Assembly: GCA_026225395.1 (NCBI GenBank)
Contig: JAMFSR010000031.1
Location: 36,940-100,939, forward strand
DNA: 64,000 bases
Direction: 5' to 3'
Origin: Granulicella sapmiensis
GTDB lineage: Bacteria > Acidobacteriota > Terriglobia > Terriglobales > Acidobacteriaceae
The notes beneath the pieces were generated by a model that was given only the letters and a program-made list of their open reading frames with translations, was not told where the DNA came from and did no database searches. A program made the translations under genes and the position numbers. Shown in pieces: positions 8,671-17,817 of the stretch (the stretch's first letter is position 1; each line of letters opens with the position of its first letter).

Positions 8671-8906
8671 AATATTCTTGCTAAAGGGGTTGCGGTCATT
8701 TTGGTGTCCTGTTGAGGGATGAGGGTTTGGAGGAATGAGGGTTGAGGTTTAAGGGCTGATTTAATTATAAGGATTTGCGTGGGTAAGTATGCCAGGAGAA
8801 TTCGCTTTGGAATGTTGGGCTTGCAGGGGGTAGGGGCTTGACAGGATTTTTGGGCCAAGCAGGTTCCCATTCGGGAATGGAAGAAAGAAAAGCAAGGGCA
8901 AAAGCA

Positions 8907-8951
8907 AAAACGCAGGGCCGGAGAGTTTGTCTCTCCGGCCCTGCGTTTTTG
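8907..8951. terminator. strong bidirectional rho-independent terminator
   Basis: A perfect 20-bp stem (arms 8907-8926 and 8932-8951) around a 5-nt loop TTTGT. The stem begins with AAAAA and ends with TTTTT, so a U-tract follows the hairpin in either direction. It lies 13 bp beyond the stop of the minus-strand TonB-dependent receptor and downstream of the plus-strand GH2 gene, and would stop transcription of both. Confidence 0.85.
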
Positions 8952-8963
8952 GTTGAGGTTGGG

Positions 8964-11900
8964 TTAGAAGGTGTAGCGGAAGGAGGCTTGTGCGCGGCGG
9001 GCGTTGGTTCCGTCGGGGAAGCCGGAAGAGGCACTGCCTGCACCGAGTCCGGTGGAACCGCCTACGGGCTGTTGCGTTAGCACGCCCGTGTTGGTAGTTG
9101 TGTTCCAGGTGGATTTGTAAGCCAGCTGAACCACGCTGGTGTAGCGGATGTGGTTCAGCGCGTTGATGGCTTCAAAGCTCAACTGGATGGACTGGCCCTT
9201 GGGCAGCGGGAAGGCCTTGGTGAGGCGGCCGTCCAGCTGTACCGTGTGCCCGAGCGGCAGGTTGGCCGTGGGCAGGAACGGAACACGGGTACCGCCCGGG
9301 GCTTCAGCACCGATACCGCTCAACGTCGGTGTGGGCACGTAGAGGCGGGGGTCGGAGCTGCTGACCGTGAGTGTGGAGTCCACATACTGCGGGGTGGCGT
9401 AGGTGAAGATTGGAGCGAGCAGCCAGCCGTTGAGGGCCTGCGACGCGAAGACCGAGCTGTAACCAACCTTTGGCGACTCAAGCACGGCGGTCAAGACCAG
9501 GCGGTGACGCTGATCTTCGAGCGAGCGGCCCTTTTCGTACGCGTAGCCGCTTTGACCGTTGATGGTGGAAGCGCCGTTGAAGTAGGTGTCACCCTGATCG
9601 CTGAAGTAGTAGTTGCTGGTGAACGAACCCTGACCGAGATCGAGAGAGTGTGAGTAGGTGTAGGCGAGCGTTGTCTGCAGGATCTTGGAGACGCGCTCGT
9701 GGACTTCGCCGATGAGACCGTCGTAGTAGAGGCGGCCGGCGTTGTCGATCTGGAGGATCTTGCTGTAAGCCGGGTTGTAGGTGGTGTTGCCATTGGCGGA
9801 GTTGAAGTAGACCGGTGTGCTATAGCTGCCGACGGTCTGGCCGGTGGTGTTGACGAGGGAGAAGGTGTCGGTACCCGTTGGGGGACCGGCGTTGAGATCA
9901 GAGCGCTGCAGGAACTTGAGGCCGCGCGAGCCGATGTACGACGCGTCGACGCTGGTGTTCTTGCCGATCTGCTGCTCTACACCGAGTGTCCACTCCTGAA
10001 CGTACGGGGTAGCGAGGGTGGGGATTGCAAAGCCGGAGTTGATCGAGCTGGGGCTCAGAATCGAGTTGACCTGCGCGAGTGAGGTGAAGGTGTTGGGGAA
10101 GGTTGGGGCCACAGGGAACTGGGTGGCGCTGGTGTTGGAGAGCGTAAAGGACTTACGCACGCTGCCGCCGAGCTGCTGGAGGCGAGTGATGGTTGCGCCG
10201 GGAAGGCGGTTGTAGAAGATGCCGTAGTTGCCACGGATTACGGTCTTGCCGCCGTTGAGCGTCTGCGCGAAGCCGATACGGGGAGCTACGTTGCCCTTGG
10301 GCTGATTGATCTTGCCAACCAGAGGATTGGTAACGGCGTAGGTGGGCGGCGGCGGCTGCGTGAAGGTGGCGTACTCATACCGGATACCGATATTGAGTGC
10401 GAGGGTGGGGGTCGCCTGCCAGAGGTCCTGGGCGAAGAAGTCGTAGTCGCGGATGGTGATGCGCGTCTGCGGATGTCCAACGGCCTGGGCGAAGGTGGAG
10501 TAGTGCTTGCCTGCGCTGGAGTACGGCGACACAATCGAAACCGGATCGGTCGGGGAAGGTGTGAGGTCGTAGGCGAAGTTGGTGAAGTTGGTGTAGGTGT
10601 AGGCTCCGGGACCGGAGAACACGCCGTTCTCAACGCTGCGCAGGTAAGCGAGGTCGATACCGTACTTCAACTGGTGCTTGCCCTTGCTCTGCGAGAAGTT
10701 GTCGCTGAGGTCGAAGCGCTTTTCCGTGGGCTGGATGTTGGGCAAAGCGTTCTGCGAGACACCCAGAGTGGAGATGCCGGCGACGGTGACCGAGGAGTGA
10801 ACGTTGTCGCCCGGAGCGAGGTCGGTGGGCAGGCCCTGGAAGCGGCGGTCGGCGCTGAAGCCGAAGCGAACTTCGTTAACCATGGAGTTGGACACGAGGT
10901 AGGTGTTGGAGAAGCGTGCGTTGCGGACGTGCGTGCCGATGTTGTAGTTGGAGCCGGCAGCGCCTGAGCCGTCGGTGGTGGCTGCCGAGCTGACGCCGGC
11001 GTGGGTGGCCGTATAGTTGACCAGGTTGAAGTTCGCGCTGTAGGTGCTCTTGTCGCTGGGGCGGTAGTCGAACTTCACGAAGCCAGCGTTCTGGTGCAAG
11101 TTACGGGCAACGGTGCTCGGAACCGAAACGCGATTGATGAACGTTTGAACAGCGGCGCACTGCGCGGGAGTGGCAACGGCAGTGGGGGCGAGTGCAGTAG
11201 GTGCGCCGGCTCTGGTGTCTGCCACTGAATTACAAGACCCTACGACGTCTGTAGCTGCAGTCGTTCCAATGATTTCAGGAAGCAGCTGGCCGGTGGTCGT
11301 GTTGACATAGGTGCCGTTGCTCTGGAAGCTGCTGACGAGTGGGAAGTTGCGGATGGTGCCTTCATAGCTGGAGAAGAAGAAAAGCTTGTCCTTGATGATG
11401 GGACCGCCGACCGCGCCGCCGAACTGGTGGCGATACTCGGGTGGGTTGTAGGCGTTCGAGACGCCGTTGGTGGTGAGCTTGGAGAAGAGGTCGATGGCGT
11501 TAAGGGTACGGTTGCGGAAGAACCAGAAGGCGGTGCCGTGGAACTGGTTGGTGCCGCTCTTGGTGAGGGTGTTGACGACGCCACCCGCGCTGCGGCCGAA
11601 CTCAGCGGAGTAGCCCATGACTTCGGTGCGGAACTCCTGCACGGCGTCCATGGAGATGTTGGAGAGGAGGGCGGAACCGCCGGCGTTCTGGACGAACCAC
11701 TGTTGAGTGATGTCGACACCGTCCTGCAGGAAGGAGTTGCCGGAAGGAACACCGTGGAAGGAGATTTCACCGCTGGTTGCGTCGGGAACGACGCCGGGGG
11801 TGAGAAGAGCGAACTGGTCAGCACGGCGGCCGTTGATGGGCAGATTCATGATCTGCTCCTGGTTGACGAGGGCCGAGACTTCGGTCTTGGTCAAATCCAT

Positions 11901-12329
11901 GATGGGCGCGGTGGCTTCGGAGACTTCAACCGACTGCGTGCTGGAGATGGACAGTGTGACCGGGAGGGTGACTTCTTCACCGACGTGGACGGTGACGCCT
12001 TCAATCTTGGAAACCGTGAAGCCGGAGAAGGTGGCGTGGACGCTGTAACCTGCCGCGGGTGGCAGCGACGGCGCTGAGAAGAGGCCGTCGGAGGTGGCCT
12101 TGAGGTGGCGATCGATGCCGAGGCTGGTGTTGATGACCTCGACGTCAGCATTGGCGATGACAGCGCCGGAGGGATCCTTGACAGAGCCGTTGATGGCGCC
12201 GAGGCCGGCGAGCGACTGGCCGAGGGCCGCTATCGAACTACAGAGGAAGAGTGCAATCAGGAGCGCTGCCGGCAGAAAGGAAAACCTGTTGCGGCTGGCG
12301 TGCGGGCGATAAGTTGATTCAAAGGGCAT
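8964..12329 (-). CDS. TonB-dependent receptor with carboxypeptidase-regulatory-like domain (Oar-like)
   Basis: A 1121-residue outer-membrane protein. It has a signal peptide (LLIALFLCSSIAALGQ), then a carboxypeptidase-regulatory-like beta domain (GAINGSVKDPSGAVIANADV, about 42-125), a plug domain (NLPINGRRADQFALLTPGV; SGNSFLQDGVDI) and a long beta-barrel ending in the aromatic terminus SFRYTF. This architecture is common in Acidobacteriota, usually for complex organic nutrients. It is divergent from a LysR-type regulator. Its upstream region contains a 13-bp sequence (12593-12605) that recurs upstream of the amidohydrolase/nucleoside hydrolase operon, so nucleosides or related compounds are an attractive but unproven cargo. 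A strong terminator follows the stop. Confidence 0.88.
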   Translation of the reverse strand: MPFESTYRPHASRNRFSFLPAALLIALFLCSSIAALGQSLAGLGAINGSVKDPSGAVIANADVEVINTSLGIDRHLKATSDGLFSAPSLPPAAGYSVHATFSGFTVSKIEGVTVHVGEEVTLPVTLSISSTQSVEVSEATAPIMDLTKTEVSALVNQEQIMNLPINGRRADQFALLTPGVVPDATSGEISFHGVPSGNSFLQDGVDITQQWFVQNAGGSALLSNISMDAVQEFRTEVMGYSAEFGRSAGGVVNTLTKSGTNQFHGTAFWFFRNRTLNAIDLFSKLTTNGVSNAYNPPEYRHQFGGAVGGPIIKDKLFFFSSYEGTIRNFPLVSSFQSNGTYVNTTTGQLLPEIIGTTAATDVVGSCNSVADTRAGAPTALAPTAVATPAQCAAVQTFINRVSVPSTVARNLHQNAGFVKFDYRPSDKSTYSANFNLVNYTATHAGVSSAATTDGSGAAGSNYNIGTHVRNARFSNTYLVSNSMVNEVRFGFSADRRFQGLPTDLAPGDNVHSSVTVAGISTLGVSQNALPNIQPTEKRFDLSDNFSQSKGKHQLKYGIDLAYLRSVENGVFSGPGAYTYTNFTNFAYDLTPSPTDPVSIVSPYSSAGKHYSTFAQAVGHPQTRITIRDYDFFAQDLWQATPTLALNIGIRYEYATFTQPPPPTYAVTNPLVGKINQPKGNVAPRIGFAQTLNGGKTVIRGNYGIFYNRLPGATITRLQQLGGSVRKSFTLSNTSATQFPVAPTFPNTFTSLAQVNSILSPSSINSGFAIPTLATPYVQEWTLGVEQQIGKNTSVDASYIGSRGLKFLQRSDLNAGPPTGTDTFSLVNTTGQTVGSYSTPVYFNSANGNTTYNPAYSKILQIDNAGRLYYDGLIGEVHERVSKILQTTLAYTYSHSLDLGQGSFTSNYYFSDQGDTYFNGASTINGQSGYAYEKGRSLEDQRHRLVLTAVLESPKVGYSSVFASQALNGWLLAPIFTYATPQYVDSTLTVSSSDPRLYVPTPTLSGIGAEAPGGTRVPFLPTANLPLGHTVQLDGRLTKAFPLPKGQSIQLSFEAINALNHIRYTSVVQLAYKSTWNTTTNTGVLTQQPVGGSTGLGAGSASSGFPDGTNARRAQASFRYTF

Positions 12330-12758
12330 GTGTGTCGAGACCTCTCGCAGTTCGGTTCCATGGATGTAATGCCTGGTACGGACGAAAGAGCAGCAGGCGG
12401 AAGGATGAAGAAGGGCTTCGCCAAAGGAGATGAAGATCTGTTCCCTGGGTCGAGCAATTTACGCGGGGAATGCACAGGGTAAAGAAGGGACCGCGCGCTA
12501 AAGACACGAATCACGTTTCCGCACGGAGGCAGAAAGGTGGGTTTTGGGAGTCGTTACAAGGACGCCTAAATTGCTAAATTGTGAATTCAATATCGATTCA
12601 AGCACGCTAAAAGCGCGCCGTCCAATCGTTTTTCTGGAATTCAGATTTTGCTGCGGCAATCACAGGATGTGGAAAAATCGCGAGGCGATGCTTTGACTTC
12701 TTGTCAGGGATGTGAAAAGTTCTTATTTACGGGCTTTTTTGCAATTGGAGGTACTCTC
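12330..12758. promoter_or_regulatory. divergent control region between TonB receptor and LysR genes
   Basis: About 430 bp with no convincing gene. It is AT-rich for this genome around 12560-12700 and contains the direct repeat ATTCAA (12585-12590 and 12596-12601) next to TCGATTCAAGCAC at 12593-12605. The reverse complement of the latter recurs exactly at 13769-13781. A LysR-type regulator would be expected to bind here. No clear -35/-10 pair could be fixed. Confidence 0.5.
12593..12605 (-). promoter_or_regulatory. candidate shared operator, site 1 (upstream of TonB receptor)
   Basis: Read in the direction of receptor transcription, the sequence is GTGCTTGAATCGA, followed by TATTGAATTC. The same 13 bases occur at 13769-13781 in the direction of the amidohydrolase/nucleoside hydrolase operon. 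It lies about 265 bp before the receptor start and about 155 bp before the LysR start. Confidence 0.45.
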
Positions 12759-13655
12759 TTGGAATTGAGAAACCTCAGTGCATTTATCGCCGTTGCGGAG
12801 AAGAAAAGCTTTGTGCAGGCGGCGACGCTGCTCAATCTCTCGCAACCGGCGATCACGGCGCAGATCCAGCGCCTGGAGCAGGACCTCGGGGTAATGCTGT
12901 TCGATCGCAACCGGCGGTCGGTAAAGATGACAGCCGCGGGCGAGGCGTTCCTGACCGGAGCGCGGGCGACGCTGGCTACGGCCGATGAAGCGGCCAAGGC
13001 GGCGCAGCGTGCAGCGAGCCTGCAGACCGAGCGGCTGAGGTTCGGATTTCCGCCTTCGGCTTCGCGAGAGATCGTGCCCAGCATTATGACGCAGTTCCAT
13101 AAGCTGTATCCGCATGTGAAGCTGGACCTGTTCTCTTTCCATACGAGCATCATTGTGTCGGAGCTGCAGCGGGAGGCGATCGACCTGGGGTTTGTGCGGC
13201 TGCCGGTGGAGGCCAAGGGGCTGGACATCGTTCCGGCGCACCAGGAGCCGCTGGTGGTGTGTCTGCCGGTAAACCATCCGCTGTGTAACTCGCCGCAAGT
13301 TTCGATTGCGGACCTGCGATATGAGCGGTTCATTATGTATGGGCGGAAGTGGGCGCCTGGATTCCATGACCGGATAACGAATCGATGTTTGGAGGCTGGG
13401 TTCTCGCCGATCGTTTCGAATGAGATTGACGAGATGTATGTGGCGCCGGCGCTGGTGGCGGCGGGTGAGGGGATTGCGATCCTGCCGAAGATGGTGGTGT
13501 CGTCGCCGACGCACAATGTGGTGGTGAAGGAATTGACGCTGCCGGACCTTTGTTCGGAGCTGGGGATTGCGACGCGGACGGTGGACCGGTCTCCGATGAT
13601 CTGTGAGGCGATCTCGATTTCGAAGGCTGTTTGCGAGAGCTTTTCGATTCATTAG
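12759..13655 (+). CDS. LysR-type transcriptional regulator
   Basis: A 298-residue LysR-type regulator. The N-terminal winged helix-turn-helix (about 1-60) is typical: LRNLSAFIAVAEKKSF, then LLNLSQPAITAQIQRLE and LGVMLFDRNRR. The remainder is the two-lobed co-inducer domain (RLRFGFPPSAS at about 92, LVAAGEGIAILPKM at about 245). TTG at 12759 is chosen because GGAGG lies 7 bp upstream and the protein then starts LELRNL like other family members; the upstream in-frame extension would add 37 atypical residues. It is divergent from the TonB receptor and lies 0.3 kb before the amidohydrolase/nucleoside hydrolase operon, so it probably regulates both. The inducer is unknown. Confidence 0.9.
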   Translation: MELRNLSAFIAVAEKKSFVQAATLLNLSQPAITAQIQRLEQDLGVMLFDRNRRSVKMTAAGEAFLTGARATLATADEAAKAAQRAASLQTERLRFGFPPSASREIVPSIMTQFHKLYPHVKLDLFSFHTSIIVSELQREAIDLGFVRLPVEAKGLDIVPAHQEPLVVCLPVNHPLCNSPQVSIADLRYERFIMYGRKWAPGFHDRITNRCLEAGFSPIVSNEIDEMYVAPALVAAGEGIAILPKMVVSSPTHNVVVKELTLPDLCSELGIATRTVDRSPMICEAISISKAVCESFSIH

Positions 13656-13957
13656 GTGACGAGCGGGAACGCGGTGGGCGCGGTGGTTTCGCAGAGGCGC
13701 GGAGTAAGGCAGATAGTGTGGGGTTATCAGGGGATTCGGAAATTTGATTTGAGTCGGTGCGTCTGATGTGCTTGAATCGAGGCATCGATATCATTCGCCT
13801 GGTTTGAGGCGCGGTCGTTGCGGCCGTCATGGGCTGCATTCTTGACATATATCTCTGCGCGACGGAGTGGCCGAGCTGTCTTCTGTTGCGCCCAGGCTTT
13901 TGAACCCTTCCCAGGAACCGAACGGTTTCTTCACCCGGAAATTCGAAGGAGATCGCT
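13656..13957 (+). promoter_or_regulatory. upstream region of the amidohydrolase/nucleoside hydrolase operon
   Basis: About 300 bp without a convincing gene. It carries GTGCTTGAATCGA at 13769-13781, followed shortly by CATCGATAT; the 13-mer is identical to a site before the TonB receptor gene. A -35-like TTGACA is at 13842-13847, but no good -10 at standard spacing follows. GAAGGAG ahead of the ATG at 13958 is a good ribosome binding site. Confidence 0.45.
13769..13781 (+). promoter_or_regulatory. candidate shared operator, site 2 (upstream of the hydrolase operon)
   Basis: GTGCTTGAATCGA, an exact 13-bp match in the same orientation to transcription as the site upstream of the TonB receptor (12593-12605). 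It is 177 bp before the operon start. Confidence 0.45.
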
Positions 13958-15469
13958 ATGAGTGAGATGAAGGATGTTGGTGGGTTTTCACAAGGGTTTT
14001 CACGGCGGAGCTTTTTGAAAGCTGGCGCGGCTGCGGGTGCGGTGACGACTCCGGCGTTTGCGGCGGTGGAAGTGCTGGCTCCGGCTGCGCCGCCGAGGGA
14101 CATCGATTTGTTGATTGCGGGCTGCGATGTGGTGACGTTCGATGACAAGAACACGGTCATTATGGATGGCGCTATTGCGGTGAAGGGCAATGCGATTGTG
14201 TGGATCGGCAAGGCGAGCGACGCGGCGGGGATGTTTAGCGCGAAGGAGACGCTGAAGGCTTCGGGGCAGATTGCGATGCCGGGCATGACGGACACGCACT
14301 ATCACACGGCGCAACAGTTTCTGCGGGGCGTGCACCGGACGACGCATCGCAAAGGGCCGAGCTGGAAGAAGATTCTGATTCCGTTTGAGAGCGGGTTGGA
14401 TGAGCATGATGTGTACAACAGCGGCATGGTTGGGTACACGTCTATGATCAGCGCGGGGACGACTTGTTTCCTCGAAGCGGGTGGGCCGCATCCGGACCAG
14501 ATGGGCAAGGCGGCGGATGAGGTTGGGATTCGCGGAAGGATTTCGCTGAACACGTGTGATCTGGATGGCGATGGCGGGCCGCTGCCGAAGTCGCACATTA
14601 TGACGACGAGCCAGGCGCTGAAAGAGAATGAAGCGCTGGTGAAGCGGTGGCAGGGGAACTCGCGCGTGAAGGCGTGGTTGTCGCTGCGGCAGATTCTGGT
14701 GAATACGGAAGAGCTGCGCATCAGCATGTCGAAGCTGGCCGAGGAGCTGGATACGGCGATCCATACGCATCTGTCGGAGGGGACCTATGAGGTCGACTAC
14801 ACGATGGAGAACTACAACATGCGTCCGCCGGAGTACTTCGAGAGCATCGGCATCTTCAACAAGCGGATGCACTGCGCGCACTCGATCTTTCTGACGCTGG
14901 ACGATGTGGATTGCTATGCGAAGCACGACGCTTCGGTGGCGCACTGCGCGTTTGGCAACTACAACGGCGGCCCGCAGCGGATGCTGGATATGGTGCGGGC
15001 GAAGATTCGTGTGGGATTGGGAACAGATGGTCCGAACTCGCGTGGATCGCTGGATTTGTTCCAGGTGAGCCACTATGCGGTGCTCGGCCAGCAGATCGGC
15101 TACGGCACGGCGTGGCATGCTCCGGCGCAGCTTACGTATAGCGACATGCTTCGGCATGCTTGTCGCGGCGGAGCGAATGCGGCGCATCTGGGCGATAAGA
15201 CGGGGAGCCTTGAGGTTGGGAAGCTGGCCGATGTGGTGCTGGTTGGGCATGATGACTATGACCAGTTCACGAGCATGGATCCGACGCTGACGCTGGCGCA
15301 GAACTGTGTGGGGCATCATGTGCGGTCGACGATTGTGGATGGCAAGGTTGTGATGAAGGAGCGTGAGTTTTTGACCGTCGACATTGAGAAGATGCGGGCG
15401 GATGTGAAACAGCGTTACCCTCGGATGATTGACCGGTATGAGAAAGCGATTCTGTTGACCAGTGGTTGA
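13958..15469 (+). CDS. Tat-exported amidohydrolase (nucleobase/pterin deaminase-like)
   Basis: A 503-residue metal-dependent amidohydrolase, subtype of guanine, MTA/SAH and pterin deaminases. The Tat signal is SRRSFLKAGAAAGAVTTPAFA (residues about 15-35). Metal and catalytic motifs are visible: DTHYH (H114, H116), HTHLSE (H271, E274), HCAHS (H305, H308) and GTDGP (D357). The N- and C-terminal strands form the composite beta domain (VDGKVVMKERE near the end). It opens an operon with three exported nucleoside hydrolase-like proteins, so a deaminase acting on bases or nucleosides in the periplasm is likely. A close paralogue without signal peptide is encoded at 22.1-23.5 kb beside an ABC transporter. 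The exact substrate is unknown; other amidohydrolase activities remain possible. Confidence 0.82.
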   Translation: MSEMKDVGGFSQGFSRRSFLKAGAAAGAVTTPAFAAVEVLAPAAPPRDIDLLIAGCDVVTFDDKNTVIMDGAIAVKGNAIVWIGKASDAAGMFSAKETLKASGQIAMPGMTDTHYHTAQQFLRGVHRTTHRKGPSWKKILIPFESGLDEHDVYNSGMVGYTSMISAGTTCFLEAGGPHPDQMGKAADEVGIRGRISLNTCDLDGDGGPLPKSHIMTTSQALKENEALVKRWQGNSRVKAWLSLRQILVNTEELRISMSKLAEELDTAIHTHLSEGTYEVDYTMENYNMRPPEYFESIGIFNKRMHCAHSIFLTLDDVDCYAKHDASVAHCAFGNYNGGPQRMLDMVRAKIRVGLGTDGPNSRGSLDLFQVSHYAVLGQQIGYGTAWHAPAQLTYSDMLRHACRGGANAAHLGDKTGSLEVGKLADVVLVGHDDYDQFTSMDPTLTLAQNCVGHHVRSTIVDGKVVMKEREFLTVDIEKMRADVKQRYPRMIDRYEKAILLTSG

Positions 15470-15500
15470 TGTCAAAGCAAGGAAGAGGTGTGGTTTGGGT

Positions 15501-16598
15501 ATGCGTAAGTTGCTTGCAGGTTTGTTGGTTGGCGTGGTGCTGTGTGGAGCGGGTGCGTCCGCACAGCGCTATGTAATTGCGGATCAGGATGCTTCGGGGC
15601 CGGGTGGGTCGGACATGATGTCGCTGCTGGTGTTTCTGCAGTCGCCGGATGTGCATCTGCTGGGGATTACGGTGGTGACAGGCGACTCATGGCGTGATGA
15701 AGAAGTGGCGCACACGCTGCGGTTGTTGGAGAGCGTGGGGCGCACGGATGTGAAGGTGTATCCGGGCGCGGCATTTCCGCTGGAGCATTCGTATGAGTCG
15801 ATGCAGCTTGAGGCGAAGCTGTACGGCATGCCTTCGTATCTTGGAGCGTACTCCGACTACCGGATGAAGCGGCCGTGGGATTCACTGCCGGTGATGAAGG
15901 AAGGTATGCCGACGACGAAGCCTGCGGAGGAGGATGCAGCGCATTTTATGGTGCGGATGGTGCATAAGTATCCGCACCAGGTGACGATCTATGCCGCGGG
16001 GCCTATGACGAATGTGGCGCTGGCTTGCAGGCTTGATCCGCACTTTGCGGAGCTCGCACAGGAGTTGGTGGTGATGGGTGGTGGGTTGTCTCCGCTGACG
16101 AAGGCCGATGAGTGGGTGAACAATCCGCGGCATGAGTTTAACTTCTGGTTCGATCCGGATGCGGCGAGCATTGCGCTCGAAGCGAAGTGGGCGAAGATCA
16201 CGACGACGACCATTGATGTTTCGCTGAAGACGCATCCCGATCCGGAAGTGCTGGCTGGGTTGTCGAAGGCCGACAGCCCGGCGGCGAAGTACATTACGAA
16301 GTACTTCAGGCGGCCGGTGACGATCAATTATTTGTGGGATGAGTTGGCGGCTGCGGCGTGGATCGATCCGACGATTATTACGGGGGAGCGGTATGTGTAT
16401 ATGGACGTCGATACACAGAAGGGCCCGACGTATGGCGACACGCTGACGTGGGATGAGAAGTACAAGCCTGCGCTGCCGCTGAATAAGGTGCATGCGCAGG
16501 TGGATGTGGACCAGCCGAAGCTGGCGAAGTTTCTGGTGGATCTGTTGTCGAAGCCGGCGCCGAAGATGGTGCCTTCTACGGAAGAGTTGGTGAAGTAA
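15501..16598 (+). CDS. exported nucleoside hydrolase-like protein 1
   Basis: A 365-residue protein with signal peptide MRKLLAGLLVGVVLCGAGASAQ. The inosine-uridine nucleoside hydrolase fold is indicated by the N-terminal DQD (D28, D30), LLGITVVTGDSW, the Ca-site region AAGPMTNVALACRLDP and the C-terminal WDELAAAAWIDP. Canonical enzymes have DxDPGxDDA; here D28 and D30 are followed by SGPGGSDM, so the third Asp (D38) is three residues further away. The usual His of the C-terminal HD motif is replaced by Trp (W279-D280). It likely cleaves an N-glycosidic bond of a nucleoside-like substrate in the periplasm. TTG at 15495 or GTG at 15462 are alternative starts. It follows the amidohydrolase by 31 bp. 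Confidence 0.8.
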   Translation: MRKLLAGLLVGVVLCGAGASAQRYVIADQDASGPGGSDMMSLLVFLQSPDVHLLGITVVTGDSWRDEEVAHTLRLLESVGRTDVKVYPGAAFPLEHSYESMQLEAKLYGMPSYLGAYSDYRMKRPWDSLPVMKEGMPTTKPAEEDAAHFMVRMVHKYPHQVTIYAAGPMTNVALACRLDPHFAELAQELVVMGGGLSPLTKADEWVNNPRHEFNFWFDPDAASIALEAKWAKITTTTIDVSLKTHPDPEVLAGLSKADSPAAKYITKYFRRPVTINYLWDELAAAAWIDPTIITGERYVYMDVDTQKGPTYGDTLTWDEKYKPALPLNKVHAQVDVDQPKLAKFLVDLLSKPAPKMVPSTEELVK

Positions 16599-17797
16599 TG
16601 GTTGCAAGAGCAAAAGCTTTGACGCAAAGTTCGCAAAGTTTAAGCGCGAAGTTCGCAAAGTTTTGTGTGCGACTTCTCGCAGGATTGGTTTTGCCTGTGG
16701 GATTGGTGGCACATGCCGCTGCGCCGGATGTGAAGAAGGTGATCTATGACCAGGACTTCAATGGGATTATTGGTGGGGATGCTGATCCGCTGGTGATGCT
16801 TTTGCAGGCGCCGAATGTGCAGGTATTGGGCGTTACGGTGATTACCGGTGATGGGTGGTTGAAGCAGGAGACTGCGGATGCGTTGAAGTTGTTGGAGGAC
16901 CTGCATCGCGCGGATGTGCCGGTGTATATGGGAGCGGAGTTTCCGCTGGTGCAGTCGCCGAAGAACCTGGTGCGGTTGACGCATCTGTATGGCGGGTCGC
17001 GGACTGATCCTTTCCTGGGTGCTTATGGGGAGTTCAGTGAGCCGCCGGACACGCTGGTGGCTCCGATGGGTGGGTTTGCGATGACCAAGCCTGCGCCGGG
17101 GCCGGCGGCGGAGTTCATCATCGAGCAGGTTCACAAGTATCCGCATGAGGTGACGCTGTATTGCGGTGGGCCGCTGACGAATGTGGCGTTGGCGATCAAG
17201 CTTGATCCTGAGGTTGTGGCGCTGACGAAAGAGATCGTGTTCATGGGCACGAGTCCGGAGATGCAGCCGAAGACCGTTAACGTGATGTACGACCCGGAGT
17301 CCGCGCAGATAGTGCTGCATGCAGCTTGGCCGAAGCTGACGTTGATCACGGTGGATGTGGCGGAGAAGCTGCATCGCACCGTCGAGATGGCGGAAGCGAT
17401 TGCGAAGGGTGGCAATCCGGCGGAAGCGAATTTGTATGAAGCGCTGGTGATGAAGCCGTATCGCGAGAAGAAGCCGCTGCAGTGGTTTCGCATGCCGGAT
17501 GAGCTGACGGCGGCGTACATCATCGATCCAACAATTGTGACGGAGATGCGTCGCTACTACGTGGACGTGGATACGATGCAGGGCATGAGCTATGGATCGT
17601 CCATTTACTGGGATGAAGTGCCGAAGGGTTATGCGGGTATTCCGTGGCCGGATAAGCCGGAGCCGAAGCGGCAGAAGCCGATTCCGCCCATGGATGCACG
17701 GGTTGCGGATGTGGTGTGGAACTTCGATGCGGTGAAGCTGCAGGCGATGTTTCTTAAAGCTATGACGGAGCCGATGCAGGGAACGGCGAACAGATAA
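16598..17797 (+). CDS. exported nucleoside hydrolase-like protein 2, signal region partly made of a dispersed repeat
   Basis: A 399-residue paralogue whose ATG overlaps the preceding stop (TAATG). The export signal is long: a basic n-region (residues 1-25) and a hydrophobic core LLAGLVLPVGLVAHAAA. The nucleoside hydrolase motif reads DQDFNGIIGGDAD (D51, D53, D61, D63), again longer than the canonical DxDPGxDDA. Then come VLGVTVITGDGW, CGGPLTNVALAIKLDP and the C-terminal PDELTAAYIIDP, with Pro in place of the usual His before the Asp. Codons about 8-22 (TQSSQSLSAKFAKF) are encoded by a GCAAAGTTCGC-type repeat that also occurs outside genes at 58.7 kb, so the original start may have been altered by repeat insertion. 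Sequence divergence from protein 1 suggests a different substrate. Confidence 0.78.
   Translation: MVARAKALTQSSQSLSAKFAKFCVRLLAGLVLPVGLVAHAAAPDVKKVIYDQDFNGIIGGDADPLVMLLQAPNVQVLGVTVITGDGWLKQETADALKLLEDLHRADVPVYMGAEFPLVQSPKNLVRLTHLYGGSRTDPFLGAYGEFSEPPDTLVAPMGGFAMTKPAPGPAAEFIIEQVHKYPHEVTLYCGGPLTNVALAIKLDPEVVALTKEIVFMGTSPEMQPKTVNVMYDPESAQIVLHAAWPKLTLITVDVAEKLHRTVEMAEAIAKGGNPAEANLYEALVMKPYREKKPLQWFRMPDELTAAYIIDPTIVTEMRRYYVDVDTMQGMSYGSSIYWDEVPKGYAGIPWPDKPEPKRQKPIPPMDARVADVVWNFDAVKLQAMFLKAMTEPMQGTANR
16619..16664 (+). repeat. dispersed GCAAAGTTCGC repeat inside the gene for nucleoside hydrolase-like protein 2
   Basis: TTGACGCAAAGTTCGC is followed by AAAGTTTAAGCGCG and a second GAAGTTCGCAAAG. The first 16 bases recur exactly, on the other strand, at 58692-58707 in an intergenic region. 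The repeat is in frame and codes for part of the signal peptide n-region. Confidence 0.6.
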
Positions 17798-17817
17798 CAG
17801 GGAACAGAGGAAGCAAG

